This document shows positions 15,835 to 25,133 of a stretch of DNA of 64,000 nucleotides, one piece after another. Below the pieces are notes generated by a model. The model searched no databases. It was not told the DNA's origin and worked only from the letters and a program-made list of their open reading frames with translations. The translations under genes were made by a program, and so were the position numbers. Every line of letters begins with the position of its first letter. Position 1 is the stretch's first letter. The stretch lies in contig NZ_CP129236.1 in NCBI RefSeq assembly GCF_030413615.1, forward strand, positions 3,270,001-3,334,000, read 5' to 3'. This DNA is from Planococcus shixiaomingii. GTDB taxonomy: Bacteria; Bacillota; Bacilli; Bacillales_A; Planococcaceae.

Positions 15835-17554
15835 ATTCGTCCACCTCCTCTTCTTGTTGGGAAAGCGCAATTTGCCTGTACAATTCGGAGTGCTTCATAA
15901 GGTCGTCATGCGTGCCATAAGCTGAGATCTCCCCTTCTTCCATGAGCAAGATGCGATCAGCTTTTTTCGCTGTCCTGATTTTTTGGGTGACCACAAGCAT
16001 CGTCGCTTTTTCGCTTTCGAGCGCTTCCCAAAGCGCTGCTTCGGTTTTCACATCCAGTGCACTGGTGCTGTCATCCAAAATGAGAACCGAAGGCTTGCGA
16101 ACGAGTGCGCGCGCAATAGATAAGCGCTGTTTTTGGCCGCCAGACAAATTAACGCCTTTTTGGCCAACCCGAGTGCTATAGCCTTTCGGGAACCGCTCAA
16201 CCGTATGATGAATTTGAGCTTTCTGGGCAGCAAAAGCCAGTTCGTCTTGCACCGCTTGTTCTTTGCCCCACGACAAATTATCGGAAATCGTTCCTGTAAA
16301 AAGAAGCGATTGCTGTGGTACGACGCCGATTGTTTTTCGCAGCGCCCGCAACGACCAGCTCTTGACGTCGCGTCCATGCACCAAAACGGTACCTTCCGTT
16401 GCATCGTAAAACCTTGGAATCAACTGCAGCAAGGATGATTTTCCGGATCCCGTTGCTCCCATAATGGCCAATTTTTCATTGGGCTTCATTCGGAACGAAA
16501 TGTTTTTCAACACTTTACGGTTTGTTTCAGGATAGGCAAACGAAACATTTTCAAATACAATTTCTCCTCGGCGGACCACATGCGCTTCCCCTTGTTCCTC
16601 TTTTTCACGGACATCTTCCGCAAGCAGCACTTCTTCAATTCTTTCCGAAGAAGCTTTGGCACGGGCGAACGCCATAATGATGAAAGAGAACATGGAAAAA
16701 GCACCTGTCATGCGCATAGCGTAATTGACAATGGCCACCAGTTCACCAATTTGCGCACTGCCGGTTTGAATGTGTGAAGCTCCAAACCATAGCACTGCCA
16801 GCAACGAAATATTCATGACGAACAGCAATACCGGTAAAATAATTTCCATGATGCGAAAAGCTTTAACCGTATCGATTTTGAGTGAATCCGCCACTTCTGA
16901 AAACCGGCTTGCTTCATAGTTGCCGCGCAAATAAGCTTTGACCAACCGCACCGCCTGAAGATTTTCCTGAATCAACCGGTTTACCCGATCCAGCCGCTTT
17001 TGGACGAAACTAAATCGAGCGACTCCTTTGAGCACCATGACATACAGGAAAATAAGCAGGACAGGAAAAACAATGACCAAATAAACCGCTAATTCCGCAT
17101 TGACTACAAACGCCATCACCATACTTCCCAAAACAAGAAGCGGAGCCCGCAGCATAATCCGCAAGCCCATAAAGAGCACTTGTTGAACAAGGTTAACATC
17201 GCTTGTCAGCCGGGTAATCAAACCGGAGGCAGGAAATTTGTTGAATGTCGCTAACGAGAAAGACTGGACCCGGCCATAAAGCACGCGACGCAAATCAAAT
17301 GAAAAACTCATGGATACATGGGATGCATAATAGGAATTGATGATGCCTGAAGCAAGTGCAATGATAGACAATCCAAGCAGGACAATGCCTAACTGGATAA
17401 TTCGGTCCTGATCTCCGGCTACAATGCCGTCGTCCACAATTTTCGCAATGACAAACGGCTGCATTAACTCAACCGTCAATTCGAGCAGCATCAAAAACAA
17501 CGCGAAAACAATATACCCTTTATAAGGTTTTGCATAAGAAAAAACTGTCTTCAC
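15827..17554 (-). CDS. Heterodimeric ABC exporter, subunit 1 (degenerate Walker B and H-loop)
   Basis: A 575-residue half-transporter: transmembrane domain (about 15-310) and ATPase domain with Walker A GATGSGKSS and intact signature LSGGQKQRLS. The Walker B catalytic Glu is Asp (LILDDSTSALD) and the H-loop His is Gln (VVTQKIRTAKKAD). These are the expected losses in the degenerate site of asymmetric exporters, and its intact signature would complete the partner's active site. It is the first gene of a two-gene operon, overlapping subunit 2 by 8 bases. Sequence type resembles B. subtilis YfiB/YfiC, from memory. Confidence 0.88.
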   Translation of the reverse strand: MKTVFSYAKPYKGYIVFALFLMLLELTVELMQPFVIAKIVDDGIVAGDQDRIIQLGIVLLGLSIIALASGIINSYYASHVSMSFSFDLRRVLYGRVQSFSLATFNKFPASGLITRLTSDVNLVQQVLFMGLRIMLRAPLLVLGSMVMAFVVNAELAVYLVIVFPVLLIFLYVMVLKGVARFSFVQKRLDRVNRLIQENLQAVRLVKAYLRGNYEASRFSEVADSLKIDTVKAFRIMEIILPVLLFVMNISLLAVLWFGASHIQTGSAQIGELVAIVNYAMRMTGAFSMFSFIIMAFARAKASSERIEEVLLAEDVREKEEQGEAHVVRRGEIVFENVSFAYPETNRKVLKNISFRMKPNEKLAIMGATGSGKSSLLQLIPRFYDATEGTVLVHGRDVKSWSLRALRKTIGVVPQQSLLFTGTISDNLSWGKEQAVQDELAFAAQKAQIHHTVERFPKGYSTRVGQKGVNLSGGQKQRLSIARALVRKPSVLILDDSTSALDVKTEAALWEALESEKATMLVVTQKIRTAKKADRILLMEEGEISAYGTHDDLMKHSELYRQIALSQQEEEVDEYV

Positions 17555-17652
17555 ACTACCAGCCCCTTAAACATTTCGAAACTCGAACTTTTATGTTGAT
17601 TATTATGCCACAACTTAGGGATAACACATAGTGATTTTCCTTAAAATGCAAA

Positions 17653-17682
17653 AAAAGCAGCATCTATTAAGATGCTGCTTTT
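17653..17682 (-). terminator. Terminator of the EamA gene
   Basis: AAAAGCAGCATC/GATGCTGCTTTT stem, just downstream of the EamA stop on the minus strand. Confidence 0.85.
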
Positions 17683-17690
17683 CAGTGCTG

Positions 17691-18602
17691 CTATGCTTTT
17701 TCTTCTTCCAGCTTTTCTTTTCCAGCGAGTGAAAGCCAAGTGACAAATACCAGCATGGCAAATGCTCCGAACAATTGGATGGGAGCCAATAGTTCATTAA
17801 ACCATAAAACCGAAAGAATCATCGCAGTCAAGGGCTCAAACGCCGACAGAATGCTCGTCTCCACCGCTGTAATGAACCGCAGGCTGCTTAAAAATAGTAC
17901 AAATGCCAAGGTTCCGATCACAATAATCCCCAGTATGGAGATGACCGCTGGCCAATTCATAATTTTTGGCCATTCAGTTGAAAGAAAAATAGGATTGACC
18001 AAGCCGATAAAAACACCGCCGATCAACATGGACCAGGCGACTACCAGCAAAACACCCCATTCCTGCATCAACCGTGCCGGATAAAGTGTATAAAAGGCGA
18101 ATGCCAAACCAAGCAAGAGACCCCACACTAATGCGATTCCACTGATGGTCAGTTTATCCAGCTGACCGTTCGTCAATAACAAAAACAATCCGGCAAGTGT
18201 TCCTCCCATACCAACCACTTGATAAAAAGGCGGCCATTTCCGCTGGCCGAGCGAAACAACGAGGATGATGTAGACCGGCGCTAAAAATTGCAAAAGCGTC
18301 GCGACTACTGCATTACTCACTTCGATTGCTGCAACAAATGCATACTGGCATCCGAGCATGCCGAAAATGGCGAAAACAAGCAACTGCCGCACCCAGATTC
18401 CTTGCCGGAAAATAGACGTCAGCTGCACTTTCTTTAATTTCAAAAAAAGAAGCAGCAAGACACCGGCTATTGTCATGCGAAGCGTCAACAAAAACGGAAC
18501 GGACAGATTGAAATAGCCCAGCGTCCATTCAATCAGCGGCCCTGTAGCTCCCCATAGCATGGCGCCACTCAAGACCATAGCAATTCCTTTGAATCGATTC
18601 AA
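17691..18602 (-). CDS. EamA/DMT family transporter
   Basis: A 303-residue membrane protein with about ten hydrophobic helices formed by two EamA repeats. The first begins AMVLSGAMLWGATGPLIEW and the second at about residue 155; the family mark SAFEPLTAMILSVLWFNE lies in the C-terminal half. Members export amino acids or other metabolites. The substrate cannot be told. A charged tail (KEKLEEEKA) ends the protein. Monocistronic, with a terminator. A second DMT gene is at 52855. Confidence 0.85.
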   Translation of the reverse strand: MNRFKGIAMVLSGAMLWGATGPLIEWTLGYFNLSVPFLLTLRMTIAGVLLLLFLKLKKVQLTSIFRQGIWVRQLLVFAIFGMLGCQYAFVAAIEVSNAVVATLLQFLAPVYIILVVSLGQRKWPPFYQVVGMGGTLAGLFLLLTNGQLDKLTISGIALVWGLLLGLAFAFYTLYPARLMQEWGVLLVVAWSMLIGGVFIGLVNPIFLSTEWPKIMNWPAVISILGIIVIGTLAFVLFLSSLRFITAVETSILSAFEPLTAMILSVLWFNELLAPIQLFGAFAMLVFVTWLSLAGKEKLEEEKA

Positions 18603-18654
18603 ACGACCGCCCCTTTCTCTGAATTTTAAAGTGTAGTTAAGGCCGGCTTCCGCA

Positions 18655-19716
18655 TTAGAAAGAAACGTTCAGCATCAAGCCAATGTAAACCGTGACGATA
18701 AAACCTGTTCCAAAAAGAAACGACAGCCACGTTGAAACCTGGCGATAAGAACTGAAAACCATCATGCCAAGCAGCAGTAGTCCTATAATAAGAAAAGCAA
18801 TTCCATTAACTGACCAGGCAAGAGTTGCATCAATCGGAATCCATTGTTCGCCTTTCAACCATTGCACTAATGGCGCTGCGCCTTCTGCCCGAAATGTATA
18901 GTTGATTTCATGAGGCGGTGCTTGCTTGCTCATGAACGCCGTAAAAAGAAAAACCAATAGAAGCAAAAGGCTTTCTATTCTAAGCCATTTAACATTAAAC
19001 GCACGCCCCCTGTGCAAAAAACCGTTGATAAAAGCGGCCGCAAGCAATGGTACAATGCTTAAATGCTTTAAAAGCAACATCTGCCCGTACGGCAGCACCC
19101 ATGAATCGGCGTAATTTTCCAGTTCCACGAAATAAAACATAATAAAAAGGCCGCTGGCAATTAAAACTGCTACACAAAAAATGGCAAATGGCGTAAACCA
19201 GACCAAGAAACGTGGCCAATTGGTGCTGTCTGTTGAAAACCAGGCAACTTGCAAGAGCACTCCTGTCCAAATCGCCATAAAAAAGAAATGAATGGAATGG
19301 CTGGCAAACCCTGCCCAAAGAGACAGCGAGGCAACATGGCTAAAGAAACCGATAACTAAAATTAAAAGAATTAAATAATAGGCCTGATTGTATTTTGATG
19401 TATTAAAGAAAATGGCAAACCCTAAAAGAAGCGATAACGCAAGGGTAACGAGCCAGCCGTGCCCCGCACTCGACTCTATCAAGACCGTCCAGAAAGTGCC
19501 GGCCCATCCTTCGCCGTTTTTCAAAAAAACCACCAGTTCAATTACCGGTGCAAGCGAAAAAAGTGCAACGCCTGCAACGCATATCAGCAGTAAGGTCTTT
19601 GATTCGGAAATTCGTGGTTTTTTGGCTTCTGGGATAAATTTCAAAACAACCGATCCAGCAAGATACGAAATAACCGTATAAAGCAAAAAATCAGCTATCG
19701 CTGTGAAAATCGTCAT
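18655..19716 (-). CDS. CopD domain membrane protein (copper handling)
   Basis: A 353-residue protein with about nine membrane helices and the CopD-type core (HSIHFFFMAIWTGVLLQVAW, LKHLSIVPLLAAAFINGFLHR), whose His residues are candidate copper ligands. CopD proteins work with CopC in copper uptake or tolerance. The start codon overlaps the CopC stop as ATGA, so both are translationally coupled. This split CopC + CopD arrangement does the job that the fused YcnJ does in B. subtilis. Confidence 0.85.
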   Translation of the reverse strand: MTIFTAIADFLLYTVISYLAGSVVLKFIPEAKKPRISESKTLLLICVAGVALFSLAPVIELVVFLKNGEGWAGTFWTVLIESSAGHGWLVTLALSLLLGFAIFFNTSKYNQAYYLILLILVIGFFSHVASLSLWAGFASHSIHFFFMAIWTGVLLQVAWFSTDSTNWPRFLVWFTPFAIFCVAVLIASGLFIMFYFVELENYADSWVLPYGQMLLLKHLSIVPLLAAAFINGFLHRGRAFNVKWLRIESLLLLLVFLFTAFMSKQAPPHEINYTFRAEGAAPLVQWLKGEQWIPIDATLAWSVNGIAFLIIGLLLLGMMVFSSYRQVSTWLSFLFGTGFIVTVYIGLMLNVSF

Positions 19717-20285
19717 TGTTTTTTCTTGAAGAGGCGGAACATACCAATCACGAGCAACAGCGCTGCGGCAATCATCAAGGCCGTTACTATCAGGTTGTTT
19801 TTCTCTTCTACAGCTGCAGCTTCCGACGCTTTCGTTTGTTCCCCGGCAACAGGTTCTTCATCCGCGGTCCCTTCTTCTTCAACCGCTGGCTCTTCGCTTG
19901 CGGTTCCTTCATTCTCCACTACAGGCTCTTCAACCGTTTCGACATCTATGGCAAATGGAATTTCGCCTTCAATCGGATGGCTGTCTGCGCCGATAATTTT
20001 CCACTCGACCGTATACGCGCCGTTTGGCAGCTCTTCGTTCAAAGTTCCTGTCAGTACATTTTCAGACACTGTGATGTTTTCAAATTCAAATTCCGTTTCT
20101 TCTCCTTGAAGGGTCATTGTGCTTCCCTGTTCAATAACTGTGCCAAATGTAAGCTGCACGTCCTTCAAAGCTTCTTTCATAACTTCTCCTTCAGCAGGCG
20201 TAGAAGTCGTCAATGTCGTATGGGCCTGCGCAGTAATCGGCAGTGCCAGAATTAGTAATACTACAGCTAAAATAATTTTTTTCAT
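19713..20285 (-). CDS. CopC domain copper-binding protein, membrane-anchored
   Basis: About 190 residues. The signal peptide (MKKIILAVVLLILALPITAQA) is cut before HTTL, leaving the N-terminal His that serves as the copper-brace ligand in CopC proteins. The other expected ligands are in GADSHPIEG (Asp and His). The CopC beta-sandwich is followed by a Glu/Pro/Ala-rich linker built from three imperfect repeats (EEPVVENEGTAS, EEPAVEEEGTAD, EEPVAGEQ) and a C-terminal membrane anchor (ALMIAAALLLVIGMF) with a KKKQ tail. RBS GAGGAGAA supports the ATG at 20285 over a longer ORF. Coupled to copD. Confidence 0.88.
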   Translation of the reverse strand: MKKIILAVVLLILALPITAQAHTTLTTSTPAEGEVMKEALKDVQLTFGTVIEQGSTMTLQGEETEFEFENITVSENVLTGTLNEELPNGAYTVEWKIIGADSHPIEGEIPFAIDVETVEEPVVENEGTASEEPAVEEEGTADEEPVAGEQTKASEAAAVEEKNNLIVTALMIAAALLLVIGMFRLFKKKQ

Positions 20286-20451
20286 CTTGTTCTCCTCTTT
20301 AAAAATCGACCTATTTTTTATTGTCTCACGACTTCTCAGTTTATCATAGTGAACAATATTCATAAAATGATAGAGAATATTTCCAAAAAGATGACTATAT
20401 CCCTTTTTTTCTCTATAATGAAAGTAAACTACGGAGAAGGAGCGTCACGGA

Positions 20452-22458
20452 ATGAGTGAAATGCAAGAACTGTTATCCGATAACCTCGTTTTTAATCATA
20501 TCCCTTTTCCCATTATTATTATGGATAAAAACGGGCTCGCTGTATGGTGCAACCGCCATGCAGAACGAATTTTTCAAATCGAATCGGAGACGATCAAAGG
20601 AAAACCTATCCCTTATATGAATCCTGAAAAAGCTGCTTTGCTGAAGCAGCCTTGGGAAGCGATACTACATAGCAGAGAACCGATACGATTTGAAGATGTC
20701 GAAATCGAGCTGAATGATGGTATACGGATTTACACAACTGTTGTTGCGAAAGCTTTCACTTCCGAGCAGGATCGATTTGTCATGACTATTTTCGAAGTCG
20801 ACGAATCTCAAGCAGAGGGCTCGGCGAGCAGAGAATTGGAAAGCTTGCGCCAAGGCTTGGACGATTCATTTATGCTCCTTTACTTTGACGATGAGTTTCT
20901 GATCACATACGCAAATCCATTGTTTTTAAAATTGAGTAAATGGACTCCAAAGCGGATTCTTGGAAAACCGATATGGCAAATGTTTGATGACGAAACGGCC
21001 GATGTTCACTTAGTGGAAACCATTATGTCTACCTTAAAGAACGGCAATGTCTGGAATGGCGAAGTAAAAAAGCTTAAAAAAGACGGAGAAGTTTATTGGG
21101 TGGATTTAACTGCTATTCCTATGCACGTTTTGGGTGAAGATACATATTATATTTTCCTTGAAAAAGACATCACTGCTACAAAAAATGCGCAGCATCATCT
21201 AGAGGAAATCGCCTTTATCGACCCAGTAACCGGTTTGGAAAATCGTCACCGCTTAGAACAAGTGGTGAACGAGTTCATAGAAGAACAAAAACATTTTTCA
21301 TTTGTCTTTTTGGACATTGATCATTTTTATACGCTTCGGGACGTCTCGGAAACAGATACAGAAAATCAATTGCTGATAGAATTTACAAAGCGTTTGCGAA
21401 CATATTTCTCAGACTCTATCATTACCCGTGCGGGACTGCATGAATTTGCTTTGATCACTCCGCTCAGCAATTGGTTTATCGAAGGATTCCTTCATTATTT
21501 GCAGCAGCACCCGATCTACCTACACGGCGCCGCTATTCCGATGACTGTCAGCGGAGCCATTACACGGTACCCTGAAGACCAGCAATCTTTTGTCCATTTG
21601 ATCAAGGCTTCACATGCAACGGTCAAGAAAGTTAAAGACCGCGGCGGGAGCGCCATCTCCATTCTGACTGCAGACGACCACGAACAATTAAACCGTAAAG
21701 CGCAGATTGAAAAGCGCCTTATCCATGCGCTTGACCGGCGCAACCTGCAATTGCTTTACCAGCCACAAGTCAACTTGAGAACCGGTGAAGTCGAACGGGT
21801 GGAAGCGCTCGTTCGCTGGAACGACAGCGAAGTGGGCATTGTGCCTCCAAATGAATTGATTCCGATTGCCGAAGAAAGTGGCATGATCCATGAAATTGGC
21901 TTGTTCGTTCTTGAAACAGTGTGTGCCCAACTAAAAGATTGGAATTCCCGCGGGCTGGATTTGCACGTAAGCATCAATTCTTCAATACGTGAATTCCGCG
22001 ATAAAGACATGGCGACTGCATTGATGAAACAAGTTGAATTGCATGGCTGTGATCCACGGTCACTAACAATCGAAATTACAGAAAAATTTGCTCTGGAAGC
22101 AGAAGCTGAACGCTCCATTATCCGGCAAATGCAGCAATTGCATCAACAAGGGTTAAACTTTACACTAGATGATTTCGGTACTGGCTATGCATCTTTCCGT
22201 TACATGCTTTTATTGCCAATTTCTTCCCTAAAAATCGACCGGACCATTATCCAATCGATCACACGGCAAGAGAAAATGCAAAAAATGATCAACGGGATGA
22301 TCCAATTCGGCAAATCACTCGATTTCCAAGTGACGGCTGAAGGCGTCGAAACAAACGAACAGCTCGAATTGCTCCGCGCTATGGAGTGCGACAGCATCCA
22401 AGGATTTATCATCAGCCATCCGATGGAAGCGGCCGAACTTGAGAAATGGTTAAAATAA
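20452..22458 (+). CDS. PAS-PAS-GGDEF(degenerate)-EAL cyclic di-GMP phosphodiesterase
   Basis: A 668-residue cytoplasmic sensor protein. Two PAS domains (about 10-120 and 135-245) are followed by a GGDEF fold (about 250-410) whose active-site motif reads AGLHE instead of GGDEF, so it should not make c-di-GMP and may sense GTP. The EAL domain (about 425-668) keeps the catalytic set: EALVRW, the Asn in SINSS, EITE, DDFGTGYAS, KIDR, AEGVET and QGFI. It should hydrolyse c-di-GMP to pGpG, tuning the motility/biofilm switch. RBS GGAGAAGGAG; TATAAT at about 20414. A terminator follows. Confidence 0.9.
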   Translation: MSEMQELLSDNLVFNHIPFPIIIMDKNGLAVWCNRHAERIFQIESETIKGKPIPYMNPEKAALLKQPWEAILHSREPIRFEDVEIELNDGIRIYTTVVAKAFTSEQDRFVMTIFEVDESQAEGSASRELESLRQGLDDSFMLLYFDDEFLITYANPLFLKLSKWTPKRILGKPIWQMFDDETADVHLVETIMSTLKNGNVWNGEVKKLKKDGEVYWVDLTAIPMHVLGEDTYYIFLEKDITATKNAQHHLEEIAFIDPVTGLENRHRLEQVVNEFIEEQKHFSFVFLDIDHFYTLRDVSETDTENQLLIEFTKRLRTYFSDSIITRAGLHEFALITPLSNWFIEGFLHYLQQHPIYLHGAAIPMTVSGAITRYPEDQQSFVHLIKASHATVKKVKDRGGSAISILTADDHEQLNRKAQIEKRLIHALDRRNLQLLYQPQVNLRTGEVERVEALVRWNDSEVGIVPPNELIPIAEESGMIHEIGLFVLETVCAQLKDWNSRGLDLHVSINSSIREFRDKDMATALMKQVELHGCDPRSLTIEITEKFALEAEAERSIIRQMQQLHQQGLNFTLDDFGTGYASFRYMLLLPISSLKIDRTIIQSITRQEKMQKMINGMIQFGKSLDFQVTAEGVETNEQLELLRAMECDSIQGFIISHPMEAAELEKWLK

Positions 22459-22461
22459 TAG

Positions 22462-22502
22462 AAAAAGAAGCTATTTGCCGCTGTGCACATAGCTTCTTTT
22501 TT
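22462..22502 (+). terminator. Terminator of the EAL gene
   Basis: AAAAAGAAGCTAT/ATAGCTTCTTTTTT stem with a 14-base loop. Confidence 0.8.
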
Positions 22503-22549
22503 ATAGATTTAAAATTGATTTATAAAAGAAAAAATCGGCCGACACAAAA

Positions 22550-23017
22550 TTATTCACGTGTCATACCGATTTTTCTTTGTATCCTTTTCGCTTGCTGCTG
22601 GAAAAACAGCTGAATCAGCACTTCCGCGAAAACAAGGCCCATTGCAATGGCCCCTGAAATCATCAATGCTTCCGATGCAAAAGCGATGGCTTCCAAATAG
22701 TTGTTTTCTACGATGTTGCGCATCGCGTTATACGCCTTGCTTCCCGGAACAAGCGGAATGATTCCGGCAATACTGAAAATAATCATAGGCATGCGAAATT
22801 TTTTCGCTAAAATATGTGCAACAAGCGCCACTACGAAAGCTCCGGCAAAAGATGCCTGGACCGAATCGTCGAAAACCAAAAAGTACGAACGGTAAATGAG
22901 CCAGCCGCTCATTCCGACCAATCCACAACTTAACAGTGTTCTTGTAGGCGCGTTAAAAATGACACCAAATGAAGCTGCTGCGATAAAACTAAGAAAGGCT
23001 TCTAAAGGCCAATTCAT
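22550..23017 (-). CDS. Threonine/serine exporter, C-terminal part (DUF3815 type)
   Basis: A 155-residue membrane protein with about five helices; IIPLVPGSKAYNAMRNIVENNY is the family mark. It corresponds to the second half of the ThrE exporter, encoded separately here. The first half ends 11 bases upstream, so both form one operon and one transporter (YjjB/YjjP arrangement). It would export threonine, serine or, in some bacteria, a small dicarboxylate. Confidence 0.85.
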   Translation of the reverse strand: MNWPLEAFLSFIAAASFGVIFNAPTRTLLSCGLVGMSGWLIYRSYFLVFDDSVQASFAGAFVVALVAHILAKKFRMPMIIFSIAGIIPLVPGSKAYNAMRNIVENNYLEAIAFASEALMISGAIAMGLVFAEVLIQLFFQQQAKRIQRKIGMTRE

Positions 23018-23028
23018 CGAATTCCTCC

Positions 23029-23784
23029 TTAAAAAGATAAAACAAGCGCCACTCCAGCACCAATTGCGAAGGCGGTCAAAAAGGCTTCCGCCCCGTTCGA
23101 TAAACCTGAAACAAAATGGCCAGCCATCAAATCACGCACTGCATTCGTAATTAACAGCCCGGGCACAAGCGGCATGACTGAGCCGATGATAATGGTATCC
23201 AGATCTGTTCCAAGACCGGCTTTGACAACCATTAGTGCCAACACAGCAATAGTAAACGCCGCTATGAATTCCGAAAAAATCTTGACGCGGGTTTTGGCTA
23301 ATATCGTTTCCACGATCAAGTAGCCCAGTCCTCCAAACAAAAAGGCGAAGGGCAAATCGCTCCAATTGCCTCCCATCAATATTAAAAAACAGCCGCTTGC
23401 TGTTGCGGCGGCCATTACTTGCAGCTGCATGCTGAACGAATAATCCGTTTGATCGATAATTTGAATTTCTTCATAAGCTTCCTGCAGCGTATATTCTCCG
23501 GCTACCAGTTTTCTTGAAACCGCGTTAACAAGAGCCACTCGTTCCAAGTCTGTACTTCTGTTCTTAATACGAACATATCGTGTAGCAAGTTCATCACTCG
23601 GCGAGAACATGATGCCTGTCGGCGTCACAAAGCAATGGGCATTCATCATATTCTGCGATACCGCCATGCGCATCATCGTATCTTCCACGCGGTAAGTTTC
23701 CGCACCGCTTTCCATCATGATTTTACCGGCTAGCAAACAACAGTCTAGGGCAAGCTCCCGCCTCGTCTCTCTTATTTGAGTCAC
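23029..23784 (-). CDS. Threonine/serine exporter, N-terminal part (DUF1212 type)
   Basis: About 251 residues. A soluble N-terminal domain (about 1-110, with GAETYRVEDTMMRM) is followed by about five membrane helices with SVMPLVPGLLITNAVRDLMAGHF, the mark shared with its partner. The start is GTG at 23784 with AAGGGGGAAAG properly spaced; a GTG six codons upstream is unsupported. First gene of the two-gene exporter operon. Confidence 0.85.
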   Translation of the reverse strand: MTQIRETRRELALDCCLLAGKIMMESGAETYRVEDTMMRMAVSQNMMNAHCFVTPTGIMFSPSDELATRYVRIKNRSTDLERVALVNAVSRKLVAGEYTLQEAYEEIQIIDQTDYSFSMQLQVMAAATASGCFLILMGGNWSDLPFAFLFGGLGYLIVETILAKTRVKIFSEFIAAFTIAVLALMVVKAGLGTDLDTIIIGSVMPLVPGLLITNAVRDLMAGHFVSGLSNGAEAFLTAFAIGAGVALVLSF

Positions 23785-23834
23785 ATGCTTTCCCCCTTGC
23801 ACTTTCTCTTTATTTTAACTTATCAACGCAAAAA

Positions 23835-23866
23835 ACTAAACGCTCCGAAAGTCCGGAGCGTTTAGT
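23835..23866 (-). terminator. Terminator of the alcohol dehydrogenase gene
   Basis: ACTAAACGCTCCG/CGGAGCGTTTAGT stem between the dehydrogenase stop (23891) and the exporter operon. Confidence 0.7.
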
Positions 23867-23890
23867 CCAAAACAATGCTGCTGTTAGTTG

Positions 23891-25030
23891 TTACGGTTTT
23901 AATACTACTTTCGTACACTCGTCTAAATGATCGTTGAAAATTTCGTATGCCGCGCTGGCTTGTTCCAATGGCACCACATGCGAAATGATTTCGCGCGGGT
24001 CGAATTCTTCGTTTTTAATTTTTTCAAACAGCATCGGCATCAAATGGATTACTGGTGCTTGCCCTGTTTTGATGGTTACGTTTCGTTCAAACATATGGCC
24101 CAACGGGAATTGATTGTAATTCAATCCGTATACGCCTGTCAATTGAATCGTCCCGAACTTGCTGACCGCATCTTTAGCGATATCAATCGCGCTAAGCGTA
24201 CCGCCTTGAAGCTTCAATTTTTGCTGAATCGCTTCTGCAGGGGATTTTTTGCCGTCCATCCCTACACAGTCGATGACCACTTGAGCACCGCCAGATGTGA
24301 TTTCATGGATAAACGCTCCCGTATTGTCATGTTTTGAAAAGTCGACAATCTCGACATTATTCATTTTTTTCGCACGTTCCATACGGTAAGGAAGTTCATC
24401 CACCGCAATGACCCGTTTTGCCCCAAACATCCAGGCAAATTTTTGCGCCATCAAACCAACCGGGCCGCAGCCAAGTACAACTACCGTATCTCCTGGTTTT
24501 ACTCCGGCACTCTCAACGCTCCACCAAGCGGTCGGAAGAACATCTGACAAAAACAACAACGATTCATCTTCGAGTTCCGTTGATTCTGGAATGAGAAGCG
24601 GTGTAAAGTTACCGTATGGTACTCGTAAGTATTCAGCTTGTGCGCCTTGATAATCACCGTATCGTTCCGTTAAGCCCAGATAACCGCCTGTGTCGAAATG
24701 CGGATTGTCATTTGAATTATCGCACTGGCTTTCCATATCATGGCTGCAATAATAACATTCCCCACAGCTGACGTTGAACGGCAATACGATGCGGTCGCCT
24801 TTTTTTACTTTCGTCACTTCCGGTCCGACTTCTTCTACAATCCCCATTGGCTCGTGTCCGATGACGTAGTCTTTTCTCGTCGGCAACGCACCTTGATAGA
24901 TATGCAAATCCGTACCACATATTGCTGTAGAGGTGATGCGTACAATAATATCGTCTTTTTTCTGGATTTTCGGATCTTCTACTTCTTTAACTTGCATATC
25001 CTTTACACCTTGAAAGGTAACTGCTTTCAT
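23891..25030 (-). CDS. Zinc-dependent alcohol dehydrogenase (formaldehyde-dehydrogenase-like MDR)
   Basis: A 379-residue medium-chain dehydrogenase. Catalytic zinc ligands: Cys in TAICGTDLH (about residue 38), His-Glu in GHEPMG (about 60), and a third in the middle. The structural zinc loop CGECYYCSHDMESQC has four Cys (about 89-103). The NAD(P) Rossmann motif is GCGPVGLMA (about 185). The 20-residue extension around NPHFDTGGYLGLTERYGDYQG resembles the glutathione-independent formaldehyde dehydrogenase/threonine dehydrogenase-like branch. The true substrate is unknown. Monocistronic. Confidence 0.87.
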   Translation of the reverse strand: MKAVTFQGVKDMQVKEVEDPKIQKKDDIIVRITSTAICGTDLHIYQGALPTRKDYVIGHEPMGIVEEVGPEVTKVKKGDRIVLPFNVSCGECYYCSHDMESQCDNSNDNPHFDTGGYLGLTERYGDYQGAQAEYLRVPYGNFTPLLIPESTELEDESLLFLSDVLPTAWWSVESAGVKPGDTVVVLGCGPVGLMAQKFAWMFGAKRVIAVDELPYRMERAKKMNNVEIVDFSKHDNTGAFIHEITSGGAQVVIDCVGMDGKKSPAEAIQQKLKLQGGTLSAIDIAKDAVSKFGTIQLTGVYGLNYNQFPLGHMFERNVTIKTGQAPVIHLMPMLFEKIKNEEFDPREIISHVVPLEQASAAYEIFNDHLDECTKVVLKP

Positions 25031-25096
25031 CCATATCCCTCCATCTTTTTCAGAATACTGTATCTGTTCCCTATTTCATCTATAAAAAAACGTTAA

Positions 25097-25130
25097 AAGC
25101 GGAGACAAAGAATATTCTTTGCCTCCGCTT
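25097..25130 (-). terminator. Terminator of the beta-propeller gene
   Basis: A 34-base near-perfect palindrome (AAGCGGAGACAAAGAAT...CTCCGCTT), followed by TTTTAA on the minus strand. Confidence 0.8.
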
Positions 25131-25133
25131 ATT